Shown: positions 19,187 to 28,302 of the stretch, piece after piece
Layout of the letters: each line of letters starts with the position of its first letter
How positions within the stretch are numbered: position 1 is the first letter of the stretch
Assembly (NCBI RefSeq): GCF_000725485.1
Contig: NZ_JOAG01000032.1
Location: 1 to 64,000 of the forward strand
Direction of reading: 5' to 3'
Length of the DNA stretch: 64,000 bases
Source of the DNA: Nonomuraea candida
Lineage (GTDB): Bacteria; Actinomycetota; Actinomycetes; Streptosporangiales; Streptosporangiaceae
Made by a program: the position numbers and the translations under genes
Notes under the pieces: model-generated
The model's database searches: none
The model's input: only the letters and a program-made list of their open reading frames with translations
What the model was told of the DNA's origin: nothing

Positions 19187-20107
19187 TCAGCTCACCGCCC
19201 AGGCGTTCTCCTGCTTCCTGCTCGCCTCCACCAGCACGTCCACCATGGCCCTGATCGCGGGGCGGCGGGCCGCGTCGGTGCGCCACAGCGCGTAGATGCG
19301 GCGCGCCTGGCGCGGGCGCAGCGGGATGAGCCGCGCGCCGGCCGGCACGCAGTCGCGGCCCAGCCGCGGCACGATCGCGCAGCCCAGGCCCGCCGCCACC
19401 AGCGCGAGCTGGGTCGGGTACTCGTCGGCCATGCAGGCGATGACCGGCTCCAGCGAGGCGCTGCGCAGCGTGAACACCAGCCAGTCGTGGCAGAACGTGC
19501 CGGGGGTGGAGCTGATCCACTGCTCGCCGTGCAGCGCGGCCAGCTCGACCTCCTGCCGGTCGGCCAGCGGGTGGTCGGCGGGCACGGCCACGTCGGCGAC
19601 GTCGTCGAGCAGCAGGGCCTTCGACAGGCCCTCGGGGATGGCCATGGGGCGGTTGTGCCAGTCCTGGATGATGCCGAGGTCGAGCTCGCCCCTGGAGACC
19701 TCGCGCACCACCCGTTCCGGATCGCGCTCGTTGAGCTGCACCCACAGGTCGGGGTGGCGCTGCTTGAGAGAGACCAGCGCGCCGGGCATGAGGCCGCGCA
19801 TGGCGGTGGGGAACGCCGCCACGTTGAGCCGGCCGACGACGGCGCCGCGCAGCGCCTCGAAGTCGGCCTCCGCGGTCTCGACCAGGGCGAGGATGCGTTC
19901 GGCGTGCTCGGCCAGCAGCCCCGCGGCGTCGGTGAGGCGCACGCCGCGCCCGTTGCGCTCCATGAGGCGGGCGCCCGTCTCCCGCTCCAGCTTGGCGATC
20001 TGCTGGGAGACCGCGGACGGGGTGACCATGAGCGCGTCGGCCGCCGCGCCGACCGACCCATAGACATGCACTGCGTGAAGAGCCTTGAGCCGGTTCAGGT
20101 CCAACAT
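19187..20107 (-). CDS. LysR family transcriptional regulator (306 aa)
   Basis: N-terminal winged helix (LKALHAVHVYGSVGAAADALMVTPSAVSQQI core) followed by a PBP2-type effector domain. ATG at 20107 gives the family N-terminus MLDLNRLKALHAV; the upstream in-frame extension overlaps the divergent small ORF. Its probable target is the adjacent divergent 36-codon ORF, with the CTAAA-TGG-TTTAG dyad between them. It is inserted between hemL and the cytochrome maturation genes; effector unknown. Confidence 0.88.
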   Translation of the reverse strand: MLDLNRLKALHAVHVYGSVGAAADALMVTPSAVSQQIAKLERETGARLMERNGRGVRLTDAAGLLAEHAERILALVETAEADFEALRGAVVGRLNVAAFPTAMRGLMPGALVSLKQRHPDLWVQLNERDPERVVREVSRGELDLGIIQDWHNRPMAIPEGLSKALLLDDVADVAVPADHPLADRQEVELAALHGEQWISSTPGTFCHDWLVFTLRSASLEPVIACMADEYPTQLALVAAGLGCAIVPRLGRDCVPAGARLIPLRPRQARRIYALWRTDAARRPAIRAMVDVLVEASRKQENAWAVS

Positions 20108-20117
20108 GTAAGCCAGT

Positions 20118-20130
20118 CTAAATGGTTTAG
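20118..20130. promoter_or_regulatory. Candidate LysR operator dyad
   Basis: Perfect inverted repeat CTAAA-TGG-TTTAG eleven bases upstream of the lysR start, in the 73-base divergent region. Position fits autoregulation and control of the small ORF. Confidence 0.4.
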
Positions 20131-20180
20131 CGTAGAAAGTCTCGCTTGTCGTTGAATGTGTAGCGGACGAAAATAGTTGT

Positions 20181-20291
20181 ATGAGAATCCTCAAGACGAA
20201 GAAGCAGCAGGCCAGCTCCCTGTCCTACCTCAAGGTCCTCGCCGAGCAGGCCCGCGAGCAGCGCATTCGCTACCAGAAGCCCGCCCGCTGA
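20181..20291 (+). CDS. Small basic ORF divergent from lysR (36 aa)
   Basis: Not recognised. It encodes a 36-residue, Lys/Arg/Gln-rich, probably helical peptide (MRILKTKKQQASSLSYLKVL, then AEQAREQRIRYQKPAR). Support: nearly every codon ends in G or C despite the AT-rich start region, it has its own promoter region divergent from lysR, and a strong hairpin follows its stop by 17 bases. No clear ribosome-binding site precedes the ATG, so the transcript may be leaderless. Possible roles, such as small regulatory or nucleic-acid-binding protein, are guesses. Confidence 0.6.
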   Translation: MRILKTKKQQASSLSYLKVLAEQAREQRIRYQKPAR

Positions 20292-20308
20292 CCCGCGGCG
20301 CTCGCGTC

Positions 20309-20334
20309 GCGGGCTCGCACCGGCGCGAGCCCGC
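20309..20334 (+). terminator. Terminator after the 36-aa ORF
   Basis: Perfect 10-bp stem GCGGGCTCGC / GCGAGCCCGC with a 6-base loop, starting 17 bases after the small ORF stop. Confidence 0.65.
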
Positions 20335-20342
20335 CCGCTCGC

Positions 20343-20470
20343 CGGAGAACGGCTCGTAGGAGAGCGGCTCGTCAGAGACGACTCGTAGGAGAGCAGCTCG
20401 TCGGAGACGGCTCGTCCGGGACCGGCTTCCCGGAGAACGTCTCGTCAGAGAACGGCCGCCCGCTCGTCAG
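20343..20470. repeat. Degenerate ~15-bp repeats at the hemL 3' end
   Basis: About eight imperfect copies of a GGAGA-CGGCTCGT unit fill the region downstream of hemL, and the hemL stop codon lies inside the last copy. No gene is seen in this stretch. Confidence 0.6.
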
Positions 20471-21756
20471 AGAACGGCGGCGGCCGCCTTGGCCGCGGAC
20501 GGAAGGGCCTCGGCCACGCGGCCGAGCGCCTCGTCGTCGTGAGAGGCCGACAGGAACCACGCCTCGTAGGCCGACGGCGGCAGATAGACACCGTGGTCGA
20601 GCATCGCGTGGAAGAAGGCGGTGAACGCCGCCGTGTTCTGCCCCTTGGCCTCGTCGAAGTTCGTCACCTCGGCCTCGGTGAAGAAGATCGAGAACAGGCT
20701 CCCCGCCCGCTGCAGCCGGTGCGGCACCCCGGCCTTCGCCAGCGCCTCGGAGGCCAGCTCGCCGACCTTGAGCGCCGCGTCGTCCACCCGTGCGTACGCC
20801 TCCGCGTCCAGCGCGCGCAGCGTGGCCAGGCCCGCGGCGCAGGCCAGCGGGTTGCCCGACAGCGTGCCCGCCTGGTAGACGGGGCCCTCGGGCGCGAGAT
20901 GGGCCATGACGTCCGCCCGGCCGCCGAACGCCGCCGCGGGCAGGCCGCCGCCCATGACCTTGCCGAACGTCATCAGGTCGGCGTCGACCGGGTGCAGGCC
21001 GTACCAGCCGGCGGACGAGACGCGGAAGCCCGTCAGCACCTCGTCGACGATGAGCAGCGCCCCGTTGGCCGTGCACAGCTCGCGCAGCCGCGCGTTGAAC
21101 CCCTCGCGCGGCGGGACGACCCCCATGTTGGCCGGGCACGCCTCGGTGATCACGCACGCCACGTCGGAGGCCGCGAACGCCTCCTCGACGGCCGCGATGT
21201 CGTTGTACGGCAGCACGATCGTGTCCGCCGCCGACGCCCCCGTCACCCCGGGCGTGTCGGGCAGCCCGAACGTCACGACCCCGGAGCCGGCCGAGGCCAG
21301 CAGCGCGTCCACGTGCCCGTGGTAGCAGCCGGCGAACTTGATCACCTTGGACCGCCCGGTGAACCCCCTGGCCAGGCGCACCGCGCTCATCGTCGCCTCG
21401 GTGCCGGAGCTGACCAGGCGCACCTTCTCGACCGGCGCCACCCTGGCCACGATCTCCTCGGCCAGCTCGACCTCGCCCTGCGTGGCGGTGCCGTAGGAGA
21501 AGCCGCCGGCGACCGCGCGCTCGACGGCCTCGACGACCGCGGGGTGGCGGTGGCCCAGGATCATCGGGCCCCAGGAGCAGACCAGGTCGACGTAGCGGTT
21601 GCCGTCGACGTCGGTGATGTAGGGGCCCTGCCCGGCGGCCATGAAGCGCGGCGTGCCGCCCACCGCGCCGAACGCGCGCACCGGGGAGTTGACGCCTCCC
21701 GGCACGATCTCCTTGGCGCGGGCGAACAGGTCCTCAGATTTCTGTGTACGGCTCAC
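20467..21756 (-). CDS. hemL: Glutamate-1-semialdehyde 2,1-aminomutase (429 aa)
   Basis: PLP enzyme making 5-aminolevulinate in the C5 heme pathway. The signatures [12 protein letters not shown], the lysine motif [17 protein letters not shown] and the segment [11 protein letters not shown] are present. GTG at 21756 ([11 protein letters not shown]) is chosen: TACTCT six bases upstream could be a -10 for a leaderless message. A GTG at 21780 would add eight residues. The 25-bp repeat block lies just upstream. Confidence 0.93.
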   Translation of the reverse strand: MSRTQKSEDLFARAKEIVPGGVNSPVRAFGAVGGTPRFMAAGQGPYITDVDGNRYVDLVCSWGPMILGHRHPAVVEAVERAVAGGFSYGTATQGEVELAEEIVARVAPVEKVRLVSSGTEATMSAVRLARGFTGRSKVIKFAGCYHGHVDALLASAGSGVVTFGLPDTPGVTGASAADTIVLPYNDIAAVEEAFAASDVACVITEACPANMGVVPPREGFNARLRELCTANGALLIVDEVLTGFRVSSAGWYGLHPVDADLMTFGKVMGGGLPAAAFGGRADVMAHLAPEGPVYQAGTLSGNPLACAAGLATLRALDAEAYARVDDAALKVGELASEALAKAGVPHRLQRAGSLFSIFFTEAEVTNFDEAKGQNTAAFTAFFHAMLDHGVYLPPSAYEAWFLSASHDDEALGRVAEALPSAAKAAAAVL

Positions 21757-21818
21757 CAGATCAGAGTAGTCATTCGCCACGGCGGTGCCGTGCCCGGCCG
21801 GGCGGCGAGGCGGTGCCC

Positions 21819-21914
21819 GGCCAGGCCACGGAGCCGGTCCGCCGGCCAGGCCACGGAGCCGGTCCGCCGGCCAGGCCACGGAGCCGGTCCGCCGGCCAGG
21901 CCACGGAGCCGGTC
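21819..21914. repeat. 25-bp identical tandem repeat upstream of hemL
   Basis: Three full identical copies and 21 bases of a fourth of a 25-base unit beginning GGCCAGGCCACGGAGCCGGT (21819, 21844, 21869, 21894), grading into diverged GGCCGCGGGGCCGGTCAGTC units up to the primase-like gene stop at 21959. The unit is not a multiple of three and lies between genes. Confidence 0.9.
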
Positions 21915-21958
21915 AGGCCGCGGGGCCGGTCAGTCAGCCGGCCAGGCCGCGGGGCCGG

Positions 21959-22588
21959 TCAGTCGGCCAGCCACTCCAGGATGCGCAGCGGGTCGGGCAG
22001 GGGCCGGCCGTCGGGCGGGCGCAACCAGGTGACGGGCTGCCCGCTGGGCAGGGTCGAGGGCGGCGCGAGGACGTAGCTGTCGCGGCAGTGCCAGCGCAGC
22101 CCCGGCGTGTCGTCGATGGTGGCCGGGTCGCAGTCGAGGTGGCACGACCACCACTCGTCCTCGTCCTCCGGGTTGCCCCTGGTGGCCACGTAAAACAGGA
22201 CCCGGTCGCCGTTGGCGGCGACCGGGCCCGGGTGGGCGTCGGCGGCGTCGATCCGGGTCAGGGCCGACAGGCCGACGGGGAGCGGCACGTCGAAGACGTC
22301 GAACACGCGGCCCGTCGGCAGGATCACGTTGGCCTCGGGCTCGGCCTGCCACCAGCGCGTGAGCAGGGCCGGGTCGGTCGTGGCCTGCATGTTCCAGGCG
22401 GGCGAGAGCGGATGGGCGCCGGGGTCGGGACAGCCGACCCGGTCGCAGGAACAGGCGCGCGGCCCGTGCCGCAGCGGATAGGCGCCCGGCACGACGGGCC
22501 AGCCCATGGCGGCGTATTCGAGCACGGTCGAGATGCGTGTGGGCCGCGACCGCTTTTTGGTACGCCGAGCCAGTGGTACCCCCACCAT
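21959..22588 (-). CDS. Bifunctional DNA primase/polymerase-like protein (209 aa)
   Basis: Resembles the small actinobacterial proteins annotated with a Prim-Pol (AEP) domain: LEYAAMGWPVVPGAYPLRHG, then CSCDRVGCPDPGAHPLSPAW with clustered Cys/His, and WWQAEPEANVILPTG. The canonical catalytic acidic residues are partly replaced (FDVFDVPLP), so polymerase activity is uncertain. ATG at 22588 has GGGAG upstream. An open frame continues to 22768 across a 48-bp repeat but lacks a good start signal. Confidence 0.7.
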   Translation of the reverse strand: MVGVPLARRTKKRSRPTRISTVLEYAAMGWPVVPGAYPLRHGPRACSCDRVGCPDPGAHPLSPAWNMQATTDPALLTRWWQAEPEANVILPTGRVFDVFDVPLPVGLSALTRIDAADAHPGPVAANGDRVLFYVATRGNPEDEDEWWSCHLDCDPATIDDTPGLRWHCRDSYVLAPPSTLPSGQPVTWLRPPDGRPLPDPLRILEWLAD

Positions 22589-22646
22589 TGGTGTCTCCCG
22601 TCGAGTAACAGCGCCTGAGGAGGCCCCGACACCGGGCGGTGCGGCG

Positions 22647-22742
22647 GACCGCGTCGAGCGGTCCACCACAGGCAGGCGAGCGGCGCCTGCGACAGGCCGC
22701 GTCGAGCGGCTCACCGCGGGCAGACGAACAGCGCCTACGCGC
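22647..22742. repeat. 48-bp imperfect direct repeat
   Basis: Two copies of a 48-base unit sharing CCGCGTCGAGCGG and CGAGC/CGAAC-GGCGCCT blocks, upstream of the primase-like gene. The unit length is a multiple of three and would encode repeated RLP-V-RSTR residues if the longer frame were used. Confidence 0.55.
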
Positions 22743-22814
22743 ACGCGGGACACACCAGCACTTGTCATGCAACTCTAACCCACGGGTCCCATGAGTTGAC
22801 GGGAAACCCCTTGG

Positions 22815-23798
22815 TTAGAGCGTGCGCGCCACTTCCGTGGCCCAGTACGTCAGGATCAGGTCGGCCCCCGCCCGCTTGATCGCGACCAGCGACTCCATGA
22901 TCATCCGCTCGCGGTCCACCCAGCCGTTGGCCGCGGCGGCCTCGATCATCGCGTACTCGCCGCTGACCTGGTAGGCGGCCACCGGCACGTCCACCTCGGC
23001 GCGGACGCGGGAGATGATGTCGAGGTAGGCCAGCGCGGGCTTGACCATGACCGCGTCGGCGCCCTCCGCCAGGTCGAGCCGGACCTCGCGCAGCGCCTCC
23101 TCCAGCGGGCCCGCGGGGTCCTGCTGGTGGGTGCTGCGGTCGCCGAACTGCGGGGCGCACTCGGCGGCGTCGCGGAACGGCCCGTAGAAGGCGGAGGCGT
23201 ATTTGACGGAGTAGGCCAGGATCGGCACGTCGCCGTGGCCGGCGCCGTCGAGGGCGGCGCGGATCGCCGCCACCTGGCCGTCCATCATCCCGCTGGGCGC
23301 CACCATCTGCGACCCGGCCTCGGCCTGGGCCACCGCGATCGAGGCGTAGCGCTCCAGCGTGGCGTCGTTGTCCACGTCGCCCGAGGGGGTGAGCAGGCCG
23401 CAGTGCCCGTTGTCGGTGAACTCGTCGAGGCAGGTGTCGGCCATCACCACCATGGAGTCGCCGACCTCGGCGACCACGTCGCGCAGCGCCACCTGAAGGA
23501 CCCCGTCGGGGTCGTCGGCGGCCGAGCCGCGGGCGTCCTTCACCTCGGGGATGCCGAACAGGATGACGCCGCCCACGCCGGCCTCGGCGGCCTCGTGGGC
23601 CGCCTTGCGCAGCGAGTCGCGGGTGTGCTGCACGACGCCCGGCATCGAGGCCACCGGCTGCGGCTCGCTGATGCCTTCCTTGGCGAACATCGGCAGGATC
23701 AGGTCGGCCGGGTGCAGCCGGGTGCCCGCCACCATCCGGCGCAGCGCCGGGTTGCGGCGCAGCCGCCTGGGACGGGCGACGGGGTATTGCGCGCTCAT
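22815..23798 (-). CDS. hemB: Porphobilinogen synthase (327 aa)
   Basis: Condenses two 5-aminolevulinates to porphobilinogen. Active-site lysine segments [15 protein letters not shown] and [12 protein letters not shown] are intact, and the metal-site region [14 protein letters not shown] is present. It overlaps hemD by four bases, ends the rex-hem run, and is followed by the primase-like gene after a 226-base gap. Confidence 0.96.
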   Translation of the reverse strand: MSAQYPVARPRRLRRNPALRRMVAGTRLHPADLILPMFAKEGISEPQPVASMPGVVQHTRDSLRKAAHEAAEAGVGGVILFGIPEVKDARGSAADDPDGVLQVALRDVVAEVGDSMVVMADTCLDEFTDNGHCGLLTPSGDVDNDATLERYASIAVAQAEAGSQMVAPSGMMDGQVAAIRAALDGAGHGDVPILAYSVKYASAFYGPFRDAAECAPQFGDRSTHQQDPAGPLEEALREVRLDLAEGADAVMVKPALAYLDIISRVRAEVDVPVAAYQVSGEYAMIEAAAANGWVDRERMIMESLVAIKRAGADLILTYWATEVARTL

Positions 23799-25342
23799 TT
23801 GGCTCTCCTCCTGGCGCCCCGGCGGTTCTGGGAGGGCCTGCGCGGGGTGTCACCCGCGGCCAGGGCCGCCTGGCGCTGCTTGGCTCCGAACTCGGCCACC
23901 GCGGCGGCCAGGGCGGAGGCTGACGGCTTGTCGGCCATGACGTCGACCCGGAGCCCGAACTCCTCGGCCGTCTTGGCCGTCTGCGGCCCGATGACCGCGA
24001 TCACGGTGACGTTGTGCGGCTTGCCGGCGATGCCCACGAGGTTGCGCACGGTGGACGAGGACGTGAAGAGCACGGCGTCGAAGCCGCCGCCCTTGATCGC
24101 CTCGCGGATGGGCGCGGGCGGCGGGGCGGCCCGCACGGTGCGGTAGGCGGTGACGTCGTCGCACTCCCAGCCCAGCTCGGTCAGCCCGGCCACGAGCGTG
24201 TCGGTGGAGATGTCGGCCCGCGGCAGCAGCACCCGGTTGATCGGGTCGAGCATGGAGTCGTAGGGCGGCCACTCGGCCACCAGCCCCTCCGACGACTGCT
24301 CGCCGGAGGGCAGCAGGTCGGGCTTGACGCCGAACTCGACCAGGGCCCGCGCGGTCGCGTCGCCCACGGCGGCCACCTTGAGCCCGGCGAAGGCGCGGGC
24401 GTCGAGGCCGTATTCCTCGAACTTCTCGCGCACCGCCTTGACCGCGTTGGAGCTGGTGAAGGCCACCCACTCGTAGCGGCCCGTGACCAGGCCCTTGATC
24501 GCGCGGTCCATCTGCTGCGGGGTGCGGGGCGGCTCGACCGAGATGGTCGGCACCTCCTCCGGCACCGCGCCGTAGGCGATGAGCTGCTCGGACAGGCTGC
24601 GCGACTGCTCCTTCGTACGCGGCACCAGCACCCGCCACCCGAACAGCGGCTTGGTCTCGAACCACGACAGCTTGTCGCGCTGCCCGACGGCCTCGCCGAC
24701 CACGATCAGCGCGGGCTCGGTGAACCCGGCGTGCTTGAGGTCGGCCTGGAGCCGGCCGAGCGAGGACACGACGGTGTACTGCTCGGTGGTGGTGCCGCCG
24801 CTGCTGACCGCGACGGGCATGGTGTCGGGCATGCCGCCGGCGATCAGCGCCTTGCCGATGGCCACGGCGTCGGCCAGGCCGTTGTAGACGACCAGCGTGC
24901 CACGGCAGGCGGCGTGGGCGGCCCAGTCCTGCTCCTGGGCGGCGTCGACGATCCTGAACTCGGGCACCGCCGTCGCCGGCGGGATGCCCGCGTAGGTGAG
25001 CACGGCGGTCGCGGGCGGCACGCCGGGCACGATCTCGAAGTCCACCTCCGCCGCGGCACAGGCCGCGGCCTCCTCGGTGATCGAGGAGAACAGCATCGGG
25101 TCGCCCTCGCACAGGCGCACCACGAGCTGTCCCCGCGCGGCGCGCCGGACGAGCTCGGCGGCCTCGGCGACCTCGACGCCCGTGCGGCAGTGGCCGAGCA
25201 GCGGGGATTGCGTCTCCGCGTCGAGCACCACCGCGTCGGCCTTGGCGAGCAGCTCTGCGGCGCGCAGCGTGAGCAGGTTGGGGTCGCCGGGACCCGCGCC
25301 CACGAACGCGACGAAACCGGAGGTTGGACTATCGGAGCTCAA
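23795..25342 (-). CDS. hemD: Uroporphyrinogen-III C-methyltransferase / uroporphyrinogen-III synthase fusion (515 aa)
   Basis: Two-domain enzyme. Residues ~1-240 are a SAM-dependent uroporphyrinogen methyltransferase (CobA type: [44 protein letters not shown]), leading to siroheme/cobalamin; residues ~250-500 are uroporphyrinogen-III synthase ([32 protein letters not shown]). The fusion places the branch point between heme and corrinoids in one polypeptide, as in other actinobacteria. Both ends overlap neighbours by four bases. Confidence 0.94.
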   Translation of the reverse strand: MSSDSPTSGFVAFVGAGPGDPNLLTLRAAELLAKADAVVLDAETQSPLLGHCRTGVEVAEAAELVRRAARGQLVVRLCEGDPMLFSSITEEAAACAAAEVDFEIVPGVPPATAVLTYAGIPPATAVPEFRIVDAAQEQDWAAHAACRGTLVVYNGLADAVAIGKALIAGGMPDTMPVAVSSGGTTTEQYTVVSSLGRLQADLKHAGFTEPALIVVGEAVGQRDKLSWFETKPLFGWRVLVPRTKEQSRSLSEQLIAYGAVPEEVPTISVEPPRTPQQMDRAIKGLVTGRYEWVAFTSSNAVKAVREKFEEYGLDARAFAGLKVAAVGDATARALVEFGVKPDLLPSGEQSSEGLVAEWPPYDSMLDPINRVLLPRADISTDTLVAGLTELGWECDDVTAYRTVRAAPPPAPIREAIKGGGFDAVLFTSSSTVRNLVGIAGKPHNVTVIAVIGPQTAKTAEEFGLRVDVMADKPSASALAAAVAEFGAKQRQAALAAGDTPRRPSQNRRGARRRAK

Positions 25343-26259
25343 CGGGAATGCTCCCCCATCAATCTGTCGGCCCCTTCGGCGATCATCTCGGCCGCGAGGA
25401 GGCGGCCCAGGTTAGCTGCCTCCGAAGGAGAGCCGGCGGCGGACTTGCGGACCGCTTCGCGGCCGTCGATGGAGACGACCACAGCGGTCAGGTTCAGAGT
25501 GTGCCCGTCATCGACCGCGAACGCACCCACCGGAGCGGCGCAGCCTGCTTCGAGGGCGGACAGCACGGCGCGCTCGGCGATCACCGCGGAGCGGGTGGCG
25601 GGGTCGTCGACGACGCCCAGGAACTCGATCAGGTCGGGGCGGTCGGCGCGGCACTCCACGGCCAGCGCGCCCTGGCCGGGCGCGGGCAGCAGCTCCTCGA
25701 CCTCGAAGATCTGCGCGATCTCGGCGCTGCGGCCGAGCCGGGTCAGGCCGGCCGCGGCCAGCACGACCGCGTCGAGCTCGCCGGACGTGACCTTGCCGAT
25801 GCGCGTGTCGGCGTTGCCGCGGATGGCGACGTATTCCAGGTCGGGGCGGAGCGCGCTGAGCATGGCCACCCGCCGCGGCGAGCCTGTGCCGACGCGGGCG
25901 CCCGGCGGCAGGTCGGCGAACTTGTGCGGGCCGACCAGCGCGTCGCGGTGGTCGTGGCGGGCGGGCAGCGCGGCCAGCGTGAAGCGCGGGTCCTGCTTGG
26001 TCGGCAGGTCCTTCAGCGAGTGCACGGCGAAGTCGATCTCGTCCTCGACGAGCTTGTCGCGCAGCGCGCTGACGAACACGCCGGTGCCGCCGAGCTGCGC
26101 CAGGTGCGCCTTGGTCACGTCGCCGAACGTCGTGACGCCGACGAGCTCGATCGCGCGCCCGGTGCGCTCGACGTAGGCGTCGGCCACCATCTGGGACTGC
26201 GTGGTCGCCAGGAGGCTGCGGCGGGTCCCCAGGCGCAGGGCGCCGGACCGGGACGTCAC
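25339..26259 (-). CDS. hemC: Hydroxymethylbilane synthase (306 aa)
   Basis: Polymerises four porphobilinogens using a dipyrromethane cofactor. The cofactor-attachment Cys lies in LEAGCAAPVGAF; LGTRRSLLATTQSQ and AVHSLKDLPT are also typical. GTG at 26259 overlaps the hemA stop by four bases. Confidence 0.96.
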   Translation of the reverse strand: MTSRSGALRLGTRRSLLATTQSQMVADAYVERTGRAIELVGVTTFGDVTKAHLAQLGGTGVFVSALRDKLVEDEIDFAVHSLKDLPTKQDPRFTLAALPARHDHRDALVGPHKFADLPPGARVGTGSPRRVAMLSALRPDLEYVAIRGNADTRIGKVTSGELDAVVLAAAGLTRLGRSAEIAQIFEVEELLPAPGQGALAVECRADRPDLIEFLGVVDDPATRSAVIAERAVLSALEAGCAAPVGAFAVDDGHTLNLTAVVVSIDGREAVRKSAAGSPSEAANLGRLLAAEMIAEGADRLMGEHSR

Positions 26260-27512
26260 AGCTCCACCTCCCTCACGGCCTCGGGCATCTTCGGATCCAG
26301 GTTGAACAACTCCCGCAGGGCTTCGGCATAATGATCGCCCCCTGGGCAGGTGGCGAGCTGCTTGACACGCACAGTGGGCTCATGGAGCAGTTTGTCGACC
26401 ACGCGCTGGACGGTCATCGCGACCTCGTCACGCGCCCGCTCGTCGAGGTCGGGCACCCGCATGAGCAGGCGGCCCAGCTCCGACTCGACCACGCCGGCCG
26501 CCTTGCTGCGCAGCGCCACCACGGTCGGGGTGACCTTGGCGGCCCGCTCGGCGTCGAGGTAGGCGCGCAGCTCCTCGGAGACCAGGGCCCGCACCGACTG
26601 TACGGCGTCGCCCTCGCGCGAGCCGATGCCCGACTCCTGGATCGTCTCCAGGTCGACCAGCGTGACGCCGGGCACGGTGCGCACGGCGGGGTCGATGTCG
26701 TGCGGCAGCGCCAGGTCCAGCAGGAACGCGGGCCCGCTCAGCATGCCGGGCGTGATGACGTGGCGGCCCGCGCCGGTGCAGGTGATGACGATGTCGGCGC
26801 CGGCCAGCTCGTCGGCCACGGCGGAGAACTCGACCGCCCTGCCGCCGACGGACGCGGCCAGCCGGGCGCCCCGTTCGTACGTGCGGTTGGCCACCACGAT
26901 GTCGGTGACCCCGGCGCGCGCCAGCGTGGCGGCGGCCAGGGAGCTCATGGAGCCCGCGCCGACCACCAGGGCGCGCCGCCCGGCCAGCTCACCGGCGAGG
27001 GCCAGCCCCGCGGTGACGAGGGAGGCGCCGTGCTGGTCGATGCCGGTGTCGGTGTGGGCCCGCTTGCCGACCCGCAGCGCCTGCTGCACCAGCTCGTTGA
27101 GGGTGGCGCCGACGGTGCCCTGCCGCTGCGCCAGCTTGAGCGCCTGCCGGACCTGGCCGAGGATCTGGCCCTCGCCGACCACCATGGAGTCGAGCCCGCA
27201 CACCACGGAGAACAGGTGCTCGACGGCGCGCTCCTCGTAGTGCACGTAGAAGTGCGGCGTCAGCTCGTCGACGGGCACGCCGGAGTGGCGCCCCAGGAGC
27301 TCGCTGATGGCCGTGACGGCCGCGTGGAAGCGGTCGACGGTGACGTAGACCTCGACCCTGTTGCAGGTCGAGACCACCATGGCCTCGGCGACGCACGGGT
27401 CGTCCTGCACGTCGTGCAGGAGCTTGACCAGTGCGTCACCGGTCACCGACACGCGCTCCAGCAGGGACACCGGCGCGGTCCGGTGACTGAGTCCGATAGC
27501 CAGAACACTCAT
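26256..27512 (-). CDS. hemA: Glutamyl-tRNA reductase (418 aa)
   Basis: First committed enzyme of the C5 pathway: reduces glutamyl-tRNA to glutamate-1-semialdehyde with NADPH. Catalytic Cys is in STCNRVEVY, with GLDSMVVGEGQILGQV and a Rossmann motif VVGAGSMSSLAAATLA. ATG at 27512 (MSVLAIGLSHRTAPV) overlaps the rex stop as ATGA, so hemA expression is coupled to rex. Confidence 0.96.
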   Translation of the reverse strand: MSVLAIGLSHRTAPVSLLERVSVTGDALVKLLHDVQDDPCVAEAMVVSTCNRVEVYVTVDRFHAAVTAISELLGRHSGVPVDELTPHFYVHYEERAVEHLFSVVCGLDSMVVGEGQILGQVRQALKLAQRQGTVGATLNELVQQALRVGKRAHTDTGIDQHGASLVTAGLALAGELAGRRALVVGAGSMSSLAAATLARAGVTDIVVANRTYERGARLAASVGGRAVEFSAVADELAGADIVITCTGAGRHVITPGMLSGPAFLLDLALPHDIDPAVRTVPGVTLVDLETIQESGIGSREGDAVQSVRALVSEELRAYLDAERAAKVTPTVVALRSKAAGVVESELGRLLMRVPDLDERARDEVAMTVQRVVDKLLHEPTVRVKQLATCPGGDHYAEALRELFNLDPKMPEAVREVEL

Positions 27513-28186
27513 TGACTGTCCACCGCCATGAGTGGCCCCCCAGCCTTGCGTTGCTCGTGGAACGCGAGAATCTGCAGTTCGATTGATAGGTCGACTTTCC
27601 GGACATCGACGCTGTCGGGCACGGAAAGCACGACCGGGGCGAAGTTCAGGATGCTGGTGACGCCCACGGCGATCACGCGATCGCACACTTCCTGCGCCGC
27701 TTCCGCCGGTGTCGCCAGAACCACGATCGAAACCCCTCGCCGTTTGATCACGGCTTCCAGCTCGTCGATGTGCTCAACATTCAACCCCGCTATGGTGTCG
27801 CCCACCACTTCGGGGTCGGCGTCCACGAGCGCCGCGACCCGGAAGCCCCTGGAGACGAAACCTCCGTAGTTGGCCAGCGCGCGGCCGAGGTTACCGACCC
27901 CCACGATCGCGACCGCCCAGTCTTGCGTGAGGCCGAGTTCGCGGGAGATCTGGTAGACGAGGTACTCGACGTCATAGCCTACGCCTCTGGTGCCGTAGGA
28001 GCCGAGATGTGACAGGTCCTTGCGCAATTTAGCCGAATTCACCCCGGCGGCGACGGCGAGATCTTCCGAGCTGACGGTCGCGACGCCCCGCTCCGCCATG
28101 CCGTGCAGCGCCCGGAGGTACAACGGGAGCCTGGCGACCGTCGCCTCGGGGATGCCGCGGTCACGGGGCTGGGACGGGCTCATCAC
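27509..28186 (-). CDS. rex: Redox-sensing transcriptional repressor Rex (225 aa)
   Basis: Senses the NADH/NAD+ ratio. An N-terminal winged helix (VARLPLYLRALHGMAERG, ... AAGVNSAKLRKDLSHLGSYG) precedes a Rossmann domain with VGVGNLGRALANYGGF; the C-terminal swap helix is present (ELQILAFHEQR). Starts with GTG at 28186 or ATG at 28183; GGAG lies nine bases before the GTG. The Rex operator 75 bases upstream implies autoregulation, and hemA-C-D-B follow with overlaps. Confidence 0.96.
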   Translation of the reverse strand: MMSPSQPRDRGIPEATVARLPLYLRALHGMAERGVATVSSEDLAVAAGVNSAKLRKDLSHLGSYGTRGVGYDVEYLVYQISRELGLTQDWAVAIVGVGNLGRALANYGGFVSRGFRVAALVDADPEVVGDTIAGLNVEHIDELEAVIKRRGVSIVVLATPAEAAQEVCDRVIAVGVTSILNFAPVVLSVPDSVDVRKVDLSIELQILAFHEQRKAGGPLMAVDSQ

Positions 28187-28260
28187 GTGCCGGTGCTCCA
28201 GGGGACGGGCGGCTTGGGGACCGCGTGAACGGAATCGAACCGTCTTTCAGGTTAATCCCT

Positions 28261-28278
28261 TTGTGAACCGATGCACAA
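28261..28278. promoter_or_regulatory. Rex operator in the rex / glutaredoxin divergent region
   Basis: TTGTGAACCGATGCACAA matches the Rex consensus with one change in the right half (TGCACAA for TTCACAA). It is 75 bases upstream of rex and 25 bases upstream of the plus-strand glutaredoxin-like start. On the minus strand it covers a plausible TTGTGC -35 with TTAACC 17 bases on. Confidence 0.85.
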
Positions 28279-28302
28279 AGTCGGCAGGGGTACGGTTGCG
28301 TC

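Noticed and set aside
22589..22768. Longer N-terminus of the primase-like protein
   Set aside because: No ribosome-binding site at 22768, a -10-like TAGAGT too close to that ATG, and a good GGGAG site before 22588.
28225..28300. tRNA-like T-arm (GGTTCGATTCC on the minus strand) upstream of rex
   Set aside because: No matching D-arm, anticodon stem or acceptor stem could be folded; the region is the rex promoter.
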